From: Pinus tabuliformis
Lineage: Eukaryota > Streptophyta > Pinopsida > Pinales > Pinaceae
Assembly (NCBI GenBank): GCA_031772625.1
Contig: CM062816.1
Location: 635,684,352 to 635,748,351 of the forward strand
Direction of reading: 5' to 3'
Length of the DNA: 64,000 nucleotides
Below, piece by piece: positions 12,720 to 24,234 of the stretch. How positions within the stretch are numbered: the first letter of the stretch is position 1; the number at the start of each line of letters is the position of its first letter. Made by a program: the position numbers and the translations under genes. Below the pieces are notes generated by a model. That model saw nothing but the letters and a program-made list of their open reading frames with translations. It was not told the DNA's origin and did no database searches.

Positions 12720-13060
12720 AAAAAAAAAAGACGACCACACATCTATCACTAAGATGGACGTTAATCTTTGTGATCAAGTTATTTCTATTTTTATTGACCC
12801 TCGATCTAATTTTAGCTATGTTAATTATCACTTGGTGGATAAGTGTGGTTTGAGTAAGGAATTCCATGAAAAATATTTTTTAGTGCAGTTGACTATAGGT
12901 ACAAATAAGCGACTTCATTATTGGGTAAGAGCTTGTGAATTTTGCTTGAATGGTATGCCTACTGCAACACATTTGAATTTATTACCTTTGGGATGATACG
13001 ATACGTTGTTATGCATGGATTAGTTTTACCTTGATAAAACCAAGATGAATTGTTATGAGA
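12720..13060 (+). pseudogene. Element E retropepsin-like protease, pseudogene
   Basis: The clearest open frame (12673-12996) holds an aspartic protease fold typical of plant gypsy elements. IDPRSNFSYVNY near 12793-12830 occupies the active-site loop, with Arg where Gly would be expected. HLNLLPLG at about 12972-12994 is the second conserved block. A TGA at 12994-12996 interrupts it. The protease would have processed the gag-pol polyprotein. The substitution and stops make it inactive. Confidence 0.75.
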
Positions 13061-13238
13061 AAGCTATTGAGTGCTTGGGTTACAATGGAGAACTAAGAGT
13101 CTTACATGGTAAGAATCAAGCCATGTCAATTAGGAAGGTAAAAGATATACAAGCAAAGCATAGTTGAAAAAAATGGTATGTATTATTTCCAGCACACATT
13201 CTTAGTGACAAGGGTAAGGAAGTGAGGATGTAGATGAT

Positions 13239-13466
13239 TTGAGTAGGTACCTAGTTTTAGAGAATTTCAAGGATGTATTTCATGAGGACATTTCAGATTT
13301 CTCACCGCAGAGGGAGGTAGAATTTTCAATTGAGTTGGTGTCTAGGACAGCTCCAGCATCAAAAGCACCCTATAGGATGAGAAAACCTAACTTGACGGAG
13401 TTGAAGCTAGAGTTGAAGGAAATGTTGGACTAGGGATACATTAGGCCAAGTGTATCACCGTGGGAT
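13239..13466 (+). pseudogene. Element E reverse transcriptase, N-terminal fragment
   Basis: This reads as the segment just before the RT palm in Ty3/gypsy polyproteins. It has DVFHEDISDF, then APASKAPYRM, then ELKEMLD followed by a TAG, then GYIRPSVSPW ending near 13466. Beyond that the homology fades within about 20 bases and none of the catalytic motifs are seen. The break is either a deletion or the insertion point of element C. Confidence 0.8.
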
Positions 13467-13467
13467 G

Positions 13468-15547
13468 TGTTGTATTCATGGCTCACTCAGTGTCCTGATG
13501 AGGGTCAGAGGTCTGGGATGCATCATAGCAGGGAAGAAAATGCTAGTTTATGAGTCATGGAAGTCACCCAAGCTTATTTGGACCTTCCCCCATTGTAGAG
13601 TGCTTGCAAAGATATCTCCATTGGAATAAAGAGATCGAGAAAAGGGTTCCTCAATCCAAAGATACACGAAACTGAACTATCCCTTTGAAAAAACCCTGAA
13701 AGCATGAGAATGACTAAGGGTTCCATAAAAATCATAATTTTGCCTTGAGGAATTATCGCATGGCACAAAGCCACAAAATTGGTCGATCGGTGGGACCGAG
13801 AGACATAAATACCGACATCGTCAAATCACAACATTAATTCATATCACAATCAACTAAGTGAAAGGGATCCTTCCTTAAGAGTTATTGGCGAGTGCTAGTG
13901 TCAATTTCAATTTACGATATTTTCCCCAGATGCGATAAAATATCACAGTTTGGTTAATAAGAGCCTCGTATCAACATGATCAATGATATCGCAATCTCAC
14001 ATATCGTTGTTCCAAAGAGCTCCCGCATAGGGATTATTGCCAATGTTGGAATGCCATAGGAGGGCCCGGATGTGATAAGTTATAAATGGTGATCTATAAA
14101 AATTTCAGGTCTGGGAAATTGGTCGATAACAAGATTTATTTGATATTAAGAAAATCGCCCCAAGCATTTATTAGAAATCTCAAGCACTTTACAGATGATC
14201 CCTTGGTCTTCGCTTGTGTTCCTATGTAAAAAATAACAAAAAGGGATATTAAAGCGAAGGCCTAAGACTTAGATAAGAAATCCTTGCTGATTCACCTATT
14301 TTAAATGAATCAATCCTACACCATAATGCACTGATAAACATGGAAGCGAGATTTGATGGATTGAAAGGTCGAGAGTTGGGTAGTATAATGGAGGTATGGG
14401 GGTCACTCAGAAAAGGACTCAGCTTGTAGCACACCTCCTTAGGTCGATGCCATCTGCATTCAAAGTAGAGTTGATAGAAGTTAGTCAATGCAGCAGTAAA
14501 CTGCCTCAACAACAAAAAGAACCATGAAAATATCAGGTATGTGGCTCCACCCAAAGCGTCCACCGCATCAGCAAGGGACATCTCCTCCTTCTTACTAGGA
14601 TCCTTCTCTCTACTCGTTTACTCCAAAATTTCCAGATTGTGCTTAAGAGTTCGAAGACGCAACAAAGCTTTAGACGACACCCTTCCTCGGCTGAGAGGGC
14701 AATCTTATATGACAACAGAAGCCCTAGGCCCATGGATTCTCTTGTAACAATCGTTAATGTCTTGGTCATCCCCTTATTATATATAGGGCGTCTTCATATT
14801 GTAAAAGGGTTCAGAAATCCAGAGAGAAAAGGGGCCAATTTTGTACCTCTCGTGTTAGTTTATAGATATTTAGAGTACCACAGATTAGTGCTAATTCCTC
14901 CTTCTGAACTTTGCAACTTGTTTGTCCTGTAAAATTACTTATCTATTTGTTCCTCATTCCTATTCATGCATCGATAAGCATTGTAATGTCTTTAAATTTT
15001 CCTGGAGATTCATTCGTATTTATTTAAATGCACATGTCTGTGTGAGGGTTCTAAATTACATTTGCATCACTATATGATACGAAGTCATCTTTATTCTATT
15101 GTCTGTTCAACACTCCTTTTTACTCCAAAAGTATATCAAATCTATGGTTCCACATTCATGCTATGTGTATGAATTTCTTGGTGTTGTAAGCCCTATAATT
15201 CGAGTTACTTTCCTCACGTTGTTTGTTGTCATTTACTTCAAAACAATTTGATTAAATTGGGAAGTTCTAAAGGGAAAGGATTCCACTTTCTTGTTTTATT
15301 TCTAAAATCTATCTCTGTGTATCAAGGTCCATATCATTGGCTTACATCTTTTGGAAGATGAACCACTCTCTCATGTTCATGTTTGAAAAAAGTAGGTGAT
15401 GTCTCTTGTTATAGAGAAAGTCAATTGAGTCACACTAATCTCAATGAGTGTGTGCACTAATCTAGTTAGTAATATGAGGTTGTCTCTAGGGCGCTTTCTC
15501 TATAATATGTTGCATTTTTCCTGCACATGCAGGTTTTAGCCACAACA
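13468..15547 (+). repeat. Element C 5' LTR (3' end certain, 5' end tentative)
   Basis: The LTR ends CACAACA at 15547, followed by four bases and a primer site. A TATATATA box at 14778-14785 and the downstream GTAAAAGGG segment look like an LTR promoter and transcript start. TGTTGT at 13468-13473 would pair with the terminal ACAACA and would make a 2.08 kb LTR inserted in element E's RT. The same bases can also be read as a diverged continuation of RT, so this left edge is only a candidate. Confidence 0.45.
14778..14785 (+). promoter_or_regulatory. TATA box of element C LTR
   Basis: TATATATA on the plus strand lies about 770 bases upstream of the LTR end, the usual arrangement of U3 followed by R-U5. 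Transcription would run into the gag fragment of element C. Confidence 0.5.
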
Positions 15548-15552
15548 TCTTT

Positions 15553-15570
15553 TGGTGCCATTGTTGGGGA
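15553..15570 (+). other. Element C primer-binding site, tRNA-Asp type
   Basis: TGGTGCCATTGTTGGGGA matches TGGCGCCGTTGCCGGGGA, the complement of the plant tRNA-Asp 3' end, with four differences. All four are C-to-T or G-to-A transitions. Such sites are well known in Athila-type Ty3/gypsy elements. The site fixes orientation and the LTR end. Confidence 0.8.
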
Positions 15571-15634
15571 CTTATTCAAGGATTTTACCCCTTGGATATG
15601 ATAAGTTAAAAATTTTGTACACAGGTGAATAGAG

Positions 15635-16503
15635 ATGTTTTGTTTGCGTTCACTTCTCATTGGTGGCTATAATGGAATGTACTCATTATTCATCATCCTG
15701 GCATCTAAAGTGCCTCGCAATCAGTCAGACGCCTCTCAGAAGAAGGATCCACTTGTATTTGATCCTCAAAAGTCGATTTCCAAAAGAAACTGGCAAGAGA
15801 AAACCCCACGTGCCTGTGCTACGATCCCACCAACCTTTGTAAATTCCCCTTCTAGCTCTCAATCTAACATCGGTCATCACTTAGTGTTGGCTCCTTATAT
15901 CTTGACATGCCCAATTTTCGGCCCATCTACTCAAAACCCTGTGGCCTTGACCCAAGTCCCTCAAGCAAATCCTCATCATTCTCGCTTATTTCAGATGGTT
16001 GTTCTAGGATTTTTGCTAAATAAGTACGCTCTTATTGACTTACCGTAGCCCCTGAATCCTTTACCACAAGATTATTTGAAGTTGTTTCCAAGGTTCAATG
16101 GAAAAGATGAGAATCCTCTTCAGAAACACCTTGAAGATTTTTGTCCCTTTGCTGAGAATTTCAATGTTGAACAACTAGATGTAGTAGTCAGATTTTTTGT
16201 ACAATCTCTTGATGCAGAGGGAAAAAAGTGGTTTAAAACCTTACTAGATCCTTCCATCACCACTTGGGAAGAGCTTGAAACATCTTTTACACAAAATTGG
16301 GGTGAAAAAGGGGACCACAAGTACCTCCTTGGAGAGTTCAATGTTATCAGAAAGAAGCGAACAAAATAAATATTTGAATTAATAAGAGCTTCAACAAGCA
16401 ATACAGTAACCTACCTAGTGAAATAAAACCCCCTCTAGTTGTTGCTCGTGTAACTTATTTGGATTCTCTTTGTTGGGTTGTGTTATATTCTTTCCATGAC
16501 TAG
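15635..16503 (+). pseudogene. Element C gag, N-terminal half, pseudogene
   Basis: The N-terminal part (15635-16048) is rich in Pro, Ser and Gln, as in Athila/Tat gags. After a TAG at 16046-16048 the same frame goes on into a Retrotrans_gag capsid domain (16076-16369). It shows LFPRFNGKDENPLQKHLEDF, FFVQSLDAEGKKWFK and the TTWEELETSF segment. A TAA at 16367-16369 ends the open frame. Related sequence continues with a frameshift to about 16503. The protein would have been the capsid of the element; the downstream half is lost. Confidence 0.8.
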
Positions 16504-16649
16504 CCGACATAGTGAACAAGAAATTTATTGAAGGGTCTTTACTGTATATTCCTTCCATTAGTGATCTTTGTCTGTCTGCTTGGGGGTAAATTTCTCCCCC
16601 TCTTCCCGAGTCCTCCTTTGGACCCCTCAGTATTCTATTTCATTTTATG

Positions 16650-17300
16650 ATAATAGATGTAGGCTTTTTGTACCACATCATCAATTGTCCTTGGGTAATC
16701 AAATTCTATCTTTTCCTTCATAAAATAGGGTAGAATACTAATAAATGGCTGAATCTTGGACCTTTCTTCTTACGTATATTGAACATATCATAATAGAGAA
16801 ATAAAGCATTTCACATGTTCATCCATGATCAAGGTTCCCAACCTTAAATCATGGAACTCCTTTTCTTTATCATCATAATAGTGCTCAGTTAAATATTTAT
16901 CCATGAAATTCGTCTCTAACTCTTTCCACGTAACTTGTTCTTCCTCAATTTTACTCACAATTTTGATTTCTTTGCACCAAAGAGTGGCCTTACCCCTTAG
17001 TTGTTAAACTACCATTCGTTCTTTAAGTTTATATGTGTACTCATAAATATGAAAGTACTTGTTCATGTTAATTAGCCACGCTTCAGCTCCTTCAGATTCT
17101 CCTTAAAAGAGTGATGCTTTTATGTTTCCAAACTCACCTTGTAGTTCAACCTTTTGTATTTTTGTCTTTCTCTGGTTAGTAACATTATCCAAATGTCCCA
17201 CTTCATCTTCCCCATGTCCTTCTACTCACTCTACATTTTCTTCTCCATGATGGATCGTTGGGGTTTTCTTCCTATCCTTTGCATTGGGATCTCATCCTCG
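16650..17300 (-). pseudogene. Element D gag capsid domain, pseudogene
   Basis: On the minus strand a frame interrupted by stops reads as a chromovirus-type gag from about 17100 down to 16660. AEAWLINMNKYF lies near 17065-17095, QLRGKATLWCKEI near 16975-17010, VTWKELETNF near 16910-16940 and EKEFHDLRLGTL near 16845-16880. It ends with IEFDYPRTIDDVVQKA near 16661-16710. At least three in-frame stops and no usable start are present. The gag type agrees with the Met primer site. Open frames are short, so it is easy to overlook. Confidence 0.8.
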
Positions 17301-17623
17301 TTGATTCTGTCGGTGAGATAGACTTTTAATGATTATTTATTGTTCCTCTCATAGTCATTGGTTGTTTGTCCTCACGTTTTTCATCTTTGCATGTAATTGT
17401 TGAACTGTTTCGAGTAGGGTAGAATGAAATTGTTGACATTATTCTCCTAGTTGTATTCATATGTCTCGGCCTCTATATAAGTTAGTTTTGGTTGGTTCAA
17501 TGGTCTCGGATTCCATCGTATTTCTGCTCTTTGGGTGGTGATCTCTCTCTTTGTGTGTTCACATTCACACTTACTCATTTTTTTAATATATATATATATA
17601 AAGTCCTAGTGTACGAGCGTGAA

Positions 17624-17641
17624 CTCGCAGTTGTGATACCA
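17624..17641 (-). other. Element D primer-binding site, Met type
   Basis: On the minus strand TGGTATCAC starts at 17641, two bases inside the LTR end. Eight bases match the start of the initiator tRNA-Met complement TGGTATCAGAGC; after that it diverges. Confidence 0.65.
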
Positions 17642-17643
17642 TT

Positions 17644-20036
17644 TGTAACACCTTAACACATACATTAAAAAAAACAAATTTGTACCATACTAAATTTACC
17701 ATTGGAAAATATCGAAGGTAATAAATCTAATTATATGAATGATTTACAAACTCATTTATGTCACAGCCCTCCGTATCTGCAAAAAAAATACCTTTGATTA
17801 ATACCATTCCTCGTTAATGAATCACTTTAATGGTGGAGGACAAGTTCCAAGCTTTTCTGACACTTGTTGATCTTACATTAATTGACTGACCCAACGCAGT
17901 AGAAGGGTTTGAATTTTCGATACGCTTGGAAATATCCACACTATAGGATCTGGGTATGACGATCCAATGGCTCCAGTGATCAAGACTTATCAATGTGTTC
18001 GATTTATGGGTTTTCACTATATGCGTTTTTCATTTGGTACTAAGCAAAGCCTTGTGCCTTGGCTCTGCAGCCTAACTAAGAGTTTCATGCTGAGGAGTGC
18101 TATTGGTTCGATCTACTTGTCCTAATGGGGTATGCCAATAACCCAAGTAATACAACATATATTTCATTCCTATAAATTCCTCCTTTCAAACATTTTCTGT
18201 TTTGGATTGTAATTATAAATTTCTACCCATCCGATTTTGGAATCCAGGGTACTTGAATACCTGCTGGTATACACGCCCTGAGGAGGATGAGGTTGGGAAG
18301 TCTACGATTTTATGGAGGTAATAACGAGGGCCAGCTAACAGTCTTCTTTAATTCGGAGTTCCTCCAACTCAGGTAAGGTTTAAACCCTGAATGAATTACA
18401 TATGTCAATCGTTAAACCATGTTTCCGCTATAGGATTTAACTCCAGTGTTTATGCATTTGCAGGTAAGTATCGACAAACGAATTCCCGAAAGGTTTCTCG
18501 ATGTGAATTTTCCCCCTCGCACCTGTTTCTTGTGACAGGTTGGTCTTACCATTGAACGTTATGGTGAACCATCAAACTCGTAATTCCTTTCAGAATTCAA
18601 GTCACTATGAAAATGTTTTCTGGTTAGAGGAAAAGCCTCATGCCAAGTCTGAGGCCAAGATTAGATCTCTAGATTCTATTTAAATGTGCAAGGGAATTTA
18701 TATATTCGCTAATGGAATGGTTCTAAGAGCTGACATGATACAAACTTGTTGAGGGTTTAATCTTGATTTTGCTATTTTTATTCTTGTATGTGATTTTATA
18801 TATTTATATAAAATTTTATAATCTGAACTCTCTTTTGGTTGGTCGGCTTCTCGCACCATATCTCGTTATTATGAGTCAAAATGCTCACAACTTCATTGTT
18901 AGGGGAACCTAAGGGCGAATGCATGGGCGATTGGCTCACAGCTTTCCTTCAGGAATCGCGTGAGAGCCATGAAGAACTCTTGCATTTCCTACCTATTATT
19001 TTTGTAAAGTTAACATTTAAGTTATTGCTTGTTCTATATATGAAATGATTTTTCTTTTGACTGTTCCATGTATGAAGCATCCCTTCTTTGTTTGCGTTTA
19101 ACAGCAAGCGGTGGTGCTATGGTGATTCTTAAAATTTTTTATGATTTCACTATGAGCATTGTGATAGGTTATTATAATCCATGTATTACGTATCTCAAAT
19201 GTGTATCAGGATTTAGTATAGAAATGTGTTACAGAAGAGACTATCCATTCTAAACGGATGTGGAGTATTCCTAACTCTTTTAAACAACTAATATACTATT
19301 ATCCTTAATGGGTTTGTTTTATTTTCGTAGAAATGTTAAATTTGTAGACATTACATCATTAATATTTAACGATATATAATACGACAATATTCATCGAGAA
19401 ACACATCTGAAGTTAACTATCCATTACTGAATAATAGCCCCTTTCATTTAACATTTACTAAGGGACAAAAATTACTACTTATATGTTCTTTGCTTATAAC
19501 TATGTAAGCTTTTCCCCTTTTAGGAAGGTGTCACTACCGAGCCACGAATGTGCCGATTATCTCTAGATTCTCTCTCCCAGCTCTTCCTTCTCCCGAGAGT
19601 AAAATAGTGCGTTGCAGTGACGTATCTTGGTCATCACGACCATAGTCTAGCCTCAAATCGAATAACATTCCAACTGTATTCAATAATTTTCTCATTGGTT
19701 TATTTCGTCGAGCTCAAGGAAAATCTGAGTAGCATGATTCATGCTCCCTTTTACGTGCTCCTTTTCCTGTTTTTCCATCCACTTAGGATTCTCCCTCTTT
19801 TTCATTTCGAGGGAAGACATGAGAAAATGTTTGTAACTCTATCATGATTTAATAATTGTTTCCCTCAATTATTGGAAAACTATTTTAACTCTTAATTATG
19901 GATTAATCAAGTAACAAGGTATGTTGTAGCTTCTTAGCCTTAATTCTTTAACAATCTATGTCAAAAAAAGTGAAAGGTTAATGTAATAAGTAAAACTTGG
20001 CAAGAAAGTAAATGTTCATGTAGTAAAGGGTGTTAC
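17644..20036 (-). repeat. Element D 5' LTR, complete, 2393 bases
   Basis: On the plus strand the repeat opens with TGTAACACC at 17644 and closes with GGTGTTACA at 20036. This is a perfect 9-base terminal inverted repeat with TG..CA ends. The Met-type primer site directly to its left shows it is the 5' LTR of a minus-strand element. AT-rich TATA-like words near 18795-18825 may be its promoter. No protein of note lies inside. The partner 3' LTR is not in the window, so no target duplication can be checked. Confidence 0.8.
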
Positions 20037-20856
20037 AGTGATCTCCATGTTTAAATGTATTTTTTTAATGTAAGAATGTTCTATTAATTCCCAATAATAA
20101 TAATAATAAATTTATAATTTAGTTAATTTTGGGGTTTAAACATTAGAAAAGTGAGATGTAACATGAGTGATATTGGTTCCCAATATATGGCTCCATTTAT
20201 TATGTCGTAAGTCGTTTCCCTTTTAAATGAATTGCCCCAGCCATCACAGTGTCCTATTGTTCACCCCAGATTTGTGGTGTTAGACTATTGAACGAAGTTT
20301 GATCATTGATCCAAAAATTAAATAAAACTGAAATACGTTATGAATAACAGAAAAAACGGTTCATGAATTTTTGTCTCGTCATTCACCCTAAGATCTCGCT
20401 CATCGCAATGGTGGTTAGCAAGGGCACTCTAATGCACAGGGATAAAATAAAGATTGTAAGAGCTGCACAGCCAAGAATCAGTCCACGAACACGATTAAAA
20501 ACCTACACTATATATTTCAGAATTTTCAAGGACCAGAAAGTCCGCTAAATAGTAGCGGCAAGATGCCTTCGCCACAAGACACATCGAAGCATCAATACTG
20601 TTTCCTCGGAAGCAGAATGCCACATCAACCTTGGCAGTGTGCAAAAATACATATGAAAAGAAGTAGATGCCACTCGAACTGCCAACAACGATCAGAGGAA
20701 ATTTTTGTATATGTAAAAAAAACTCCAGCCATTGAATGTTTAGAGATGGGGAAAGTTAGGCGTAAACTAAGAATTCAGAAATTTTATATGTTTAAATGAT
20801 GAAAACCTATTGCGAATATATCTCTGTCCATTTTCAGCTCCCGATCACGCGGTTCC
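20037..20856. other. Flank of element D, no gene seen
   Basis: Non-coding sequence with a short (AAT)n run at about 20093-20110. Two plus-strand frames of 61 and 78 codons (20363-20548, 20563-20799) lack any recognisable motif. Confidence 0.5.
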
Positions 20857-21965
20857 GTACTAAACCTAACAGATGAATGGTCAGTGCTTAAGATTGTTAA
20901 ATTGCAGTGTTTTTGTCGGGTTTTCAACAATTATTGGAGCGTGCGGCTATCAAATTACCTGTGCAATGACAATCCATGCCTGGTTTCTCATGACTTTATC
21001 AGAAGAATCGATCCCTTGACCTGATGATAGTGGCGTCATGCACAGCTTCAAAGCGTATTTGTCCCTCCATGCCCTCAAGATCTCAAAAGAATAAAAAACG
21101 CCTGTGAATTGAAAGGCACCTTCAGCTTCAGTCCTTCCTCTGCACTAAAAACATATGCATGGGTAGAGCAGAGGAGAGAAGCAAAGAACAATGTGATACA
21201 CGCAAGGGCGGATAATACTTGGGCTCAGCTTTGACCTCTGTGTGATTTGTTCTCTTCATTTAATTCCAATTAATTACTTTATCAATTATGTTCCAAATGG
21301 CGATTGAAATGTCGTTTTTCTGGTCTTATGGTTCATGCCCTTCCTCCACAGGTGCTTCAGCTGAACTTCTTGATTATTTTAAAATTGTATTTTTTTAAAT
21401 TGAAATGAAGATAAGTTATTGTACTAAACCTAACAGATGAACGGTCAGTGCTTAAGGTTGTTAAATTGTAATGTTTTTGTTGAGTTTTCAAGAATTATTG
21501 GAGCGTGTGGCTATCGGCTTACCTGTGCAATGACAATCCATGCCTGGTTTCTCATGACTTGATCAGCAAGAATCGATCCCTGGACCTAGTGACGGTGGTG
21601 TTGCGCGGAGCTTCAGAGCATATTTTTCCTTCCATGCCCTCGAAGTCTCAAAATAATAACAAACACGTGTGAATTGAAAGGCGACTTTAGCTTGAGCCCT
21701 TCCTCTACACTAAAAAAATATGCACGGGCAGAGCAGAGGAGAGAATCAAAGCTCAGTGCGAGACACATGAGGGCGGATAATAGTTCGGCTGAGCTTTGAC
21801 CTCTGTGTAATGTATTCTCTTAATTCAATTCCAATTAATTACTTTATCAATTATGTTCCAAATGTTGATTGAAACGCTGTTTTCTAGTCTTCTAGTTCAT
21901 GCCCTTCCTCCACACGTGCTTTGGCTGAACTTCTCGATTATTTTAAAATTGTATTTTTTAAAATT
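20857..21965. repeat. ~560-base direct repeat, copies 1 and 2 in tandem
   Basis: Copy 1 (20857-21418) and copy 2 (21420-21965) are adjacent. Both start at GTACTAAACCTAACAGATGA and run through the same landmarks: AATTATTGGAGCGTG, CAATGACAATCCATGCCTGG, GAATCGATCCC, GGCGGATAATA and CAATTCCAATTAATTAC. A third copy lies at 25587-26130. On the minus strand each copy contains TGCACAG/GTAAG-like bases (about 20956, 21519), a good splice-donor context, so the block may derive from a gene's exon/intron boundary. I do not recognise the protein. Confidence 0.8.
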
Positions 21966-22550
21966 GAAATCAAATCAACACAATTTAAACATCTCTTTTT
22001 CTTATAGTGTTTTTTCAACCTTATTGGATAAAAACATTTAAAAAGTGTAAATATTGTGAAACCGCTATTACAGTGACCAACACAAAAAATTTATAACCCT
22101 CCAGCACTTTTGACTGGACAGGTGGAACAAACTTCAAATTCCATGCTTGGGCCCTCACATTATCATTTTGGATTTTAGAATGCGCGGTCCCCACAGAAAG
22201 TTTGTTTTGGGTTTTAAAATACGCACTGTGCGCATAAAGTTTAATAGTTTTACAATTCTCAGTTAGAGGATGAAGTTTTATGGTTTTAGAATGCTCAATT
22301 TCCACATAAAGATATGGTTTCCTCGTGTTAGTGTGAGAGATTCTCAATGAATACATCAACCTCTTTTTCAATGAAGATAAGTTATTGTAGCATGTGCTGC
22401 TAATCAATGCAAGTGGCATGTCTGTGTTTATTTCAAAATGATTTAATGTATCTAACATCAGTAAGACCATACTGAGAATATGTGGCACGCAGAAGAGGAT
22501 GGGGTCTAACACGAATTTTTCTCACTGCTTCCCATCCAGCCAAAACTGTG
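21966..22550. repeat. Block shared with 26131-26640, containing a 36-base tandem repeat
   Basis: The block continues the 560-base repeat and matches the stretch after copy 3. At 22168-22320 four degenerate units of about 36 bases follow one another, each with a TTTTAGAATGC / TTTTAAAATACGC / TTTTACAATTC-like head and an ATAAAGTTT tail. A 163-codon minus-strand frame (22021-22512) spans this array. Its Lys/Thr/Ile-rich repeats are a by-product of it, so I do not call a gene. Confidence 0.65.
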
Positions 22551-22914
22551 CACTGTAAATTTGAAGAGCGGGAGTGTAGGGACTGAATATTTAGAAAGGA
22601 TGACCTACAAGACTAAAAACTGCATCTGGATGGCATATCTGGCATGATCTTGACTTTACGGACTGCATCAAAAACGATGTATTAAAAACTCAGTTGAAAT
22701 TGTCTTTATGAATCATGAGGTGTTTTACATTCACTTGCTTTATTTCAAGTGCAATCAGACAATCATAGACTCCCAAACCTATCTAATGGAAAAAAATTTG
22801 ATGGAAATTATAATAGCACAGTAGATCTCTATTCTCTACATCTATTTGTTTCTTTTTCACTACCTTTCAAGAAGAAGGAGATATGTGTCATTTAGAAAAT
22901 AAGGAATCAAAACA

Positions 22915-23720
22915 AATCAACTATACTTATTATTGATGCATCCATATCAAGTCAATACAAAATAACCATGAAAAGAATCAGATGCTATTATACCTTGAAC
23001 CTTAATCTTTCCAATAGTTTTCTTTGGCTTAGGAGCAATTCCTTCGAGGGCAGCATCTGCAGAATCATTTCTCAACAGTTCTTCCTCTGGTTGCAACAGT
23101 ATTTGCTGTAGTCGATACAAGTTGCAGACATTTCAATTTACATGATTACTTAATAATATGCAGAGTATTACCTTCATTGTGAAAGAAGTTGCATTTTCTG
23201 AACTACATGACAATTAAAAGAAATCAACAAATACAATTTTCTTAATAACCTACCCAAAGGAATTACACAAAAAAATGCACTCATTATGAAGGAATTTAGG
23301 AGCTTCCATGTGACCACTGGCCCATGTTCAGAGACAAAGATGCACAGAGGCCTCATAGGCAATGAGGGCCTGCTAGGCTCCCTACCCACTACACTCAATA
23401 ATTGCAAGTGCATTATTGTCAAAATGCATAGCAGATGAGAAATAAAATCTATCTAATAAATAATTATTGATCCACATTAACATGAAAAACAAATCTTAAG
23501 ATATCCTGGGCATGGAACAGCTACAATCATGATAGCTCGATCATGCTGAGAAACAAAGGTGCACACATCCACCATAGACAACAAGGGCTTGCCCACTACA
23601 CTCAAAGAATTACAAGCACATTCAGGTCAAGATCCAGAGCAGATGAGAAGTACATTTTATGTGGTAATGAATTACTGATCCACATTAACATGAGAAATAA
23701 ATCTTAAGGCATGCTGATTG
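22915..23720. repeat. Duplicated block, copy 1 (partner 24235-25010)
   Basis: It shares long matches with 24235-25010, from AAATCAACTATACTTATTAT through the CTTCATTGTGAAAGAA segment to the region with GCACACATCC. Copy 1 holds an intact exon-like segment (22994-23105). Copy 2 holds a damaged version. The offset is about 1.32 kb. Confidence 0.75.
22994..23105 (-). pseudogene. Exon-like segment, host gene fragment of unknown identity
   Basis: On the minus strand a 112-base segment is bordered by CTACAG (acceptor-like, right) and GTATAA (donor-like, left). It is open for 37 codons and contains a Glu-rich start and the motif APKPKKTIGKIKVQ. This looks like an exon of a real plant gene rather than a retroelement. 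The duplicate at 24317-24424 has lost the acceptor AG and has a TAA in the frame. I cannot name the gene. A second exon-like stretch lies at about 23790-23862 on the same strand, but its phase does not join without a stop. Confidence 0.45.
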
Positions 23721-24234
23721 TTTCTTTTTATATATCAACAAACACGAGACATTAGGTAGGAAGAAACAATCAGACCTGAGGTGAAAAGTGGGTGGGTGGC
23801 TTGCTAAAGCTGTTGATTGCCGGCAAGAACCTGCCGCCTCTCTAACATTCACAGAAGTGGGCCTATAAAAGCAAAATCAGAGACTTTTCATATAACAGTT
23901 TGAAGTTTGAACTCATGTATGACTATAAACAAGTGTACTCATTTATCAGACAACATTTTCCTAATTTACAGCAAGACCATAGATTTATGAATCTGAGGAT
24001 GTACTTTGAACATTGATTAGTTTGTCCTTGTACACTGAAGTGTCTATCCGACCCTTGATTGAAAGCTATGTATGAGGATTCTTGTGGCCTACCGGAGTTA
24101 AGTTCTGCTTCAATAACCTCAGGCTTGGCAGAAGATCCAGAAAAAAAAAAGGCATGATAATTCTGCCATAACCTTTTTATTTGATGGCACATAGCTCCCT
24201 GGATTAATGCATTCCCCTCCCTCGAGGAATAAAA

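Larger units (their letters stand above)
10727..13466 (+). mobile_element. Element E: Ty3/gypsy chromovirus-like remnant
   Basis: Primer site, leader, gag, zinc knuckle, protease and the first part of RT follow in the normal order on the plus strand. RT sequence stops being recognisable after about 13466, and element C follows. The rest of pol and the 3' LTR are not in the window. Many in-frame stops are present. Confidence 0.8.
15553..16503 (+). mobile_element. Element C: gypsy remnant, primer site to truncated gag
   Basis: Only the primer site, a short leader and about 290 codons of gag remain after the 5' LTR. The element ends within gag at about 16503, where element D begins in the opposite direction. 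Protease, RT, integrase and the 3' LTR are missing. Confidence 0.75.
16504..17643 (-). mobile_element. Element D internal region: gypsy remnant with gag
   Basis: Read right to left: primer site at 17624-17641, leader, gag, then truncation at about 16504 against element C. Its 5' LTR is the complete 17644-20036 repeat. No protease or RT is present. Confidence 0.8.

Noticed and set aside
14249-14769. Two minus-strand frames in the LTR of element C
   Set aside because: Antisense to an LTR, no recognisable domain, similar lengths expected by chance.
22021-22512. 163-codon minus-strand frame with repeats
   Set aside because: Product of the 36-base array; the counterpart at 26411-26665 is shorter and differs in frame.
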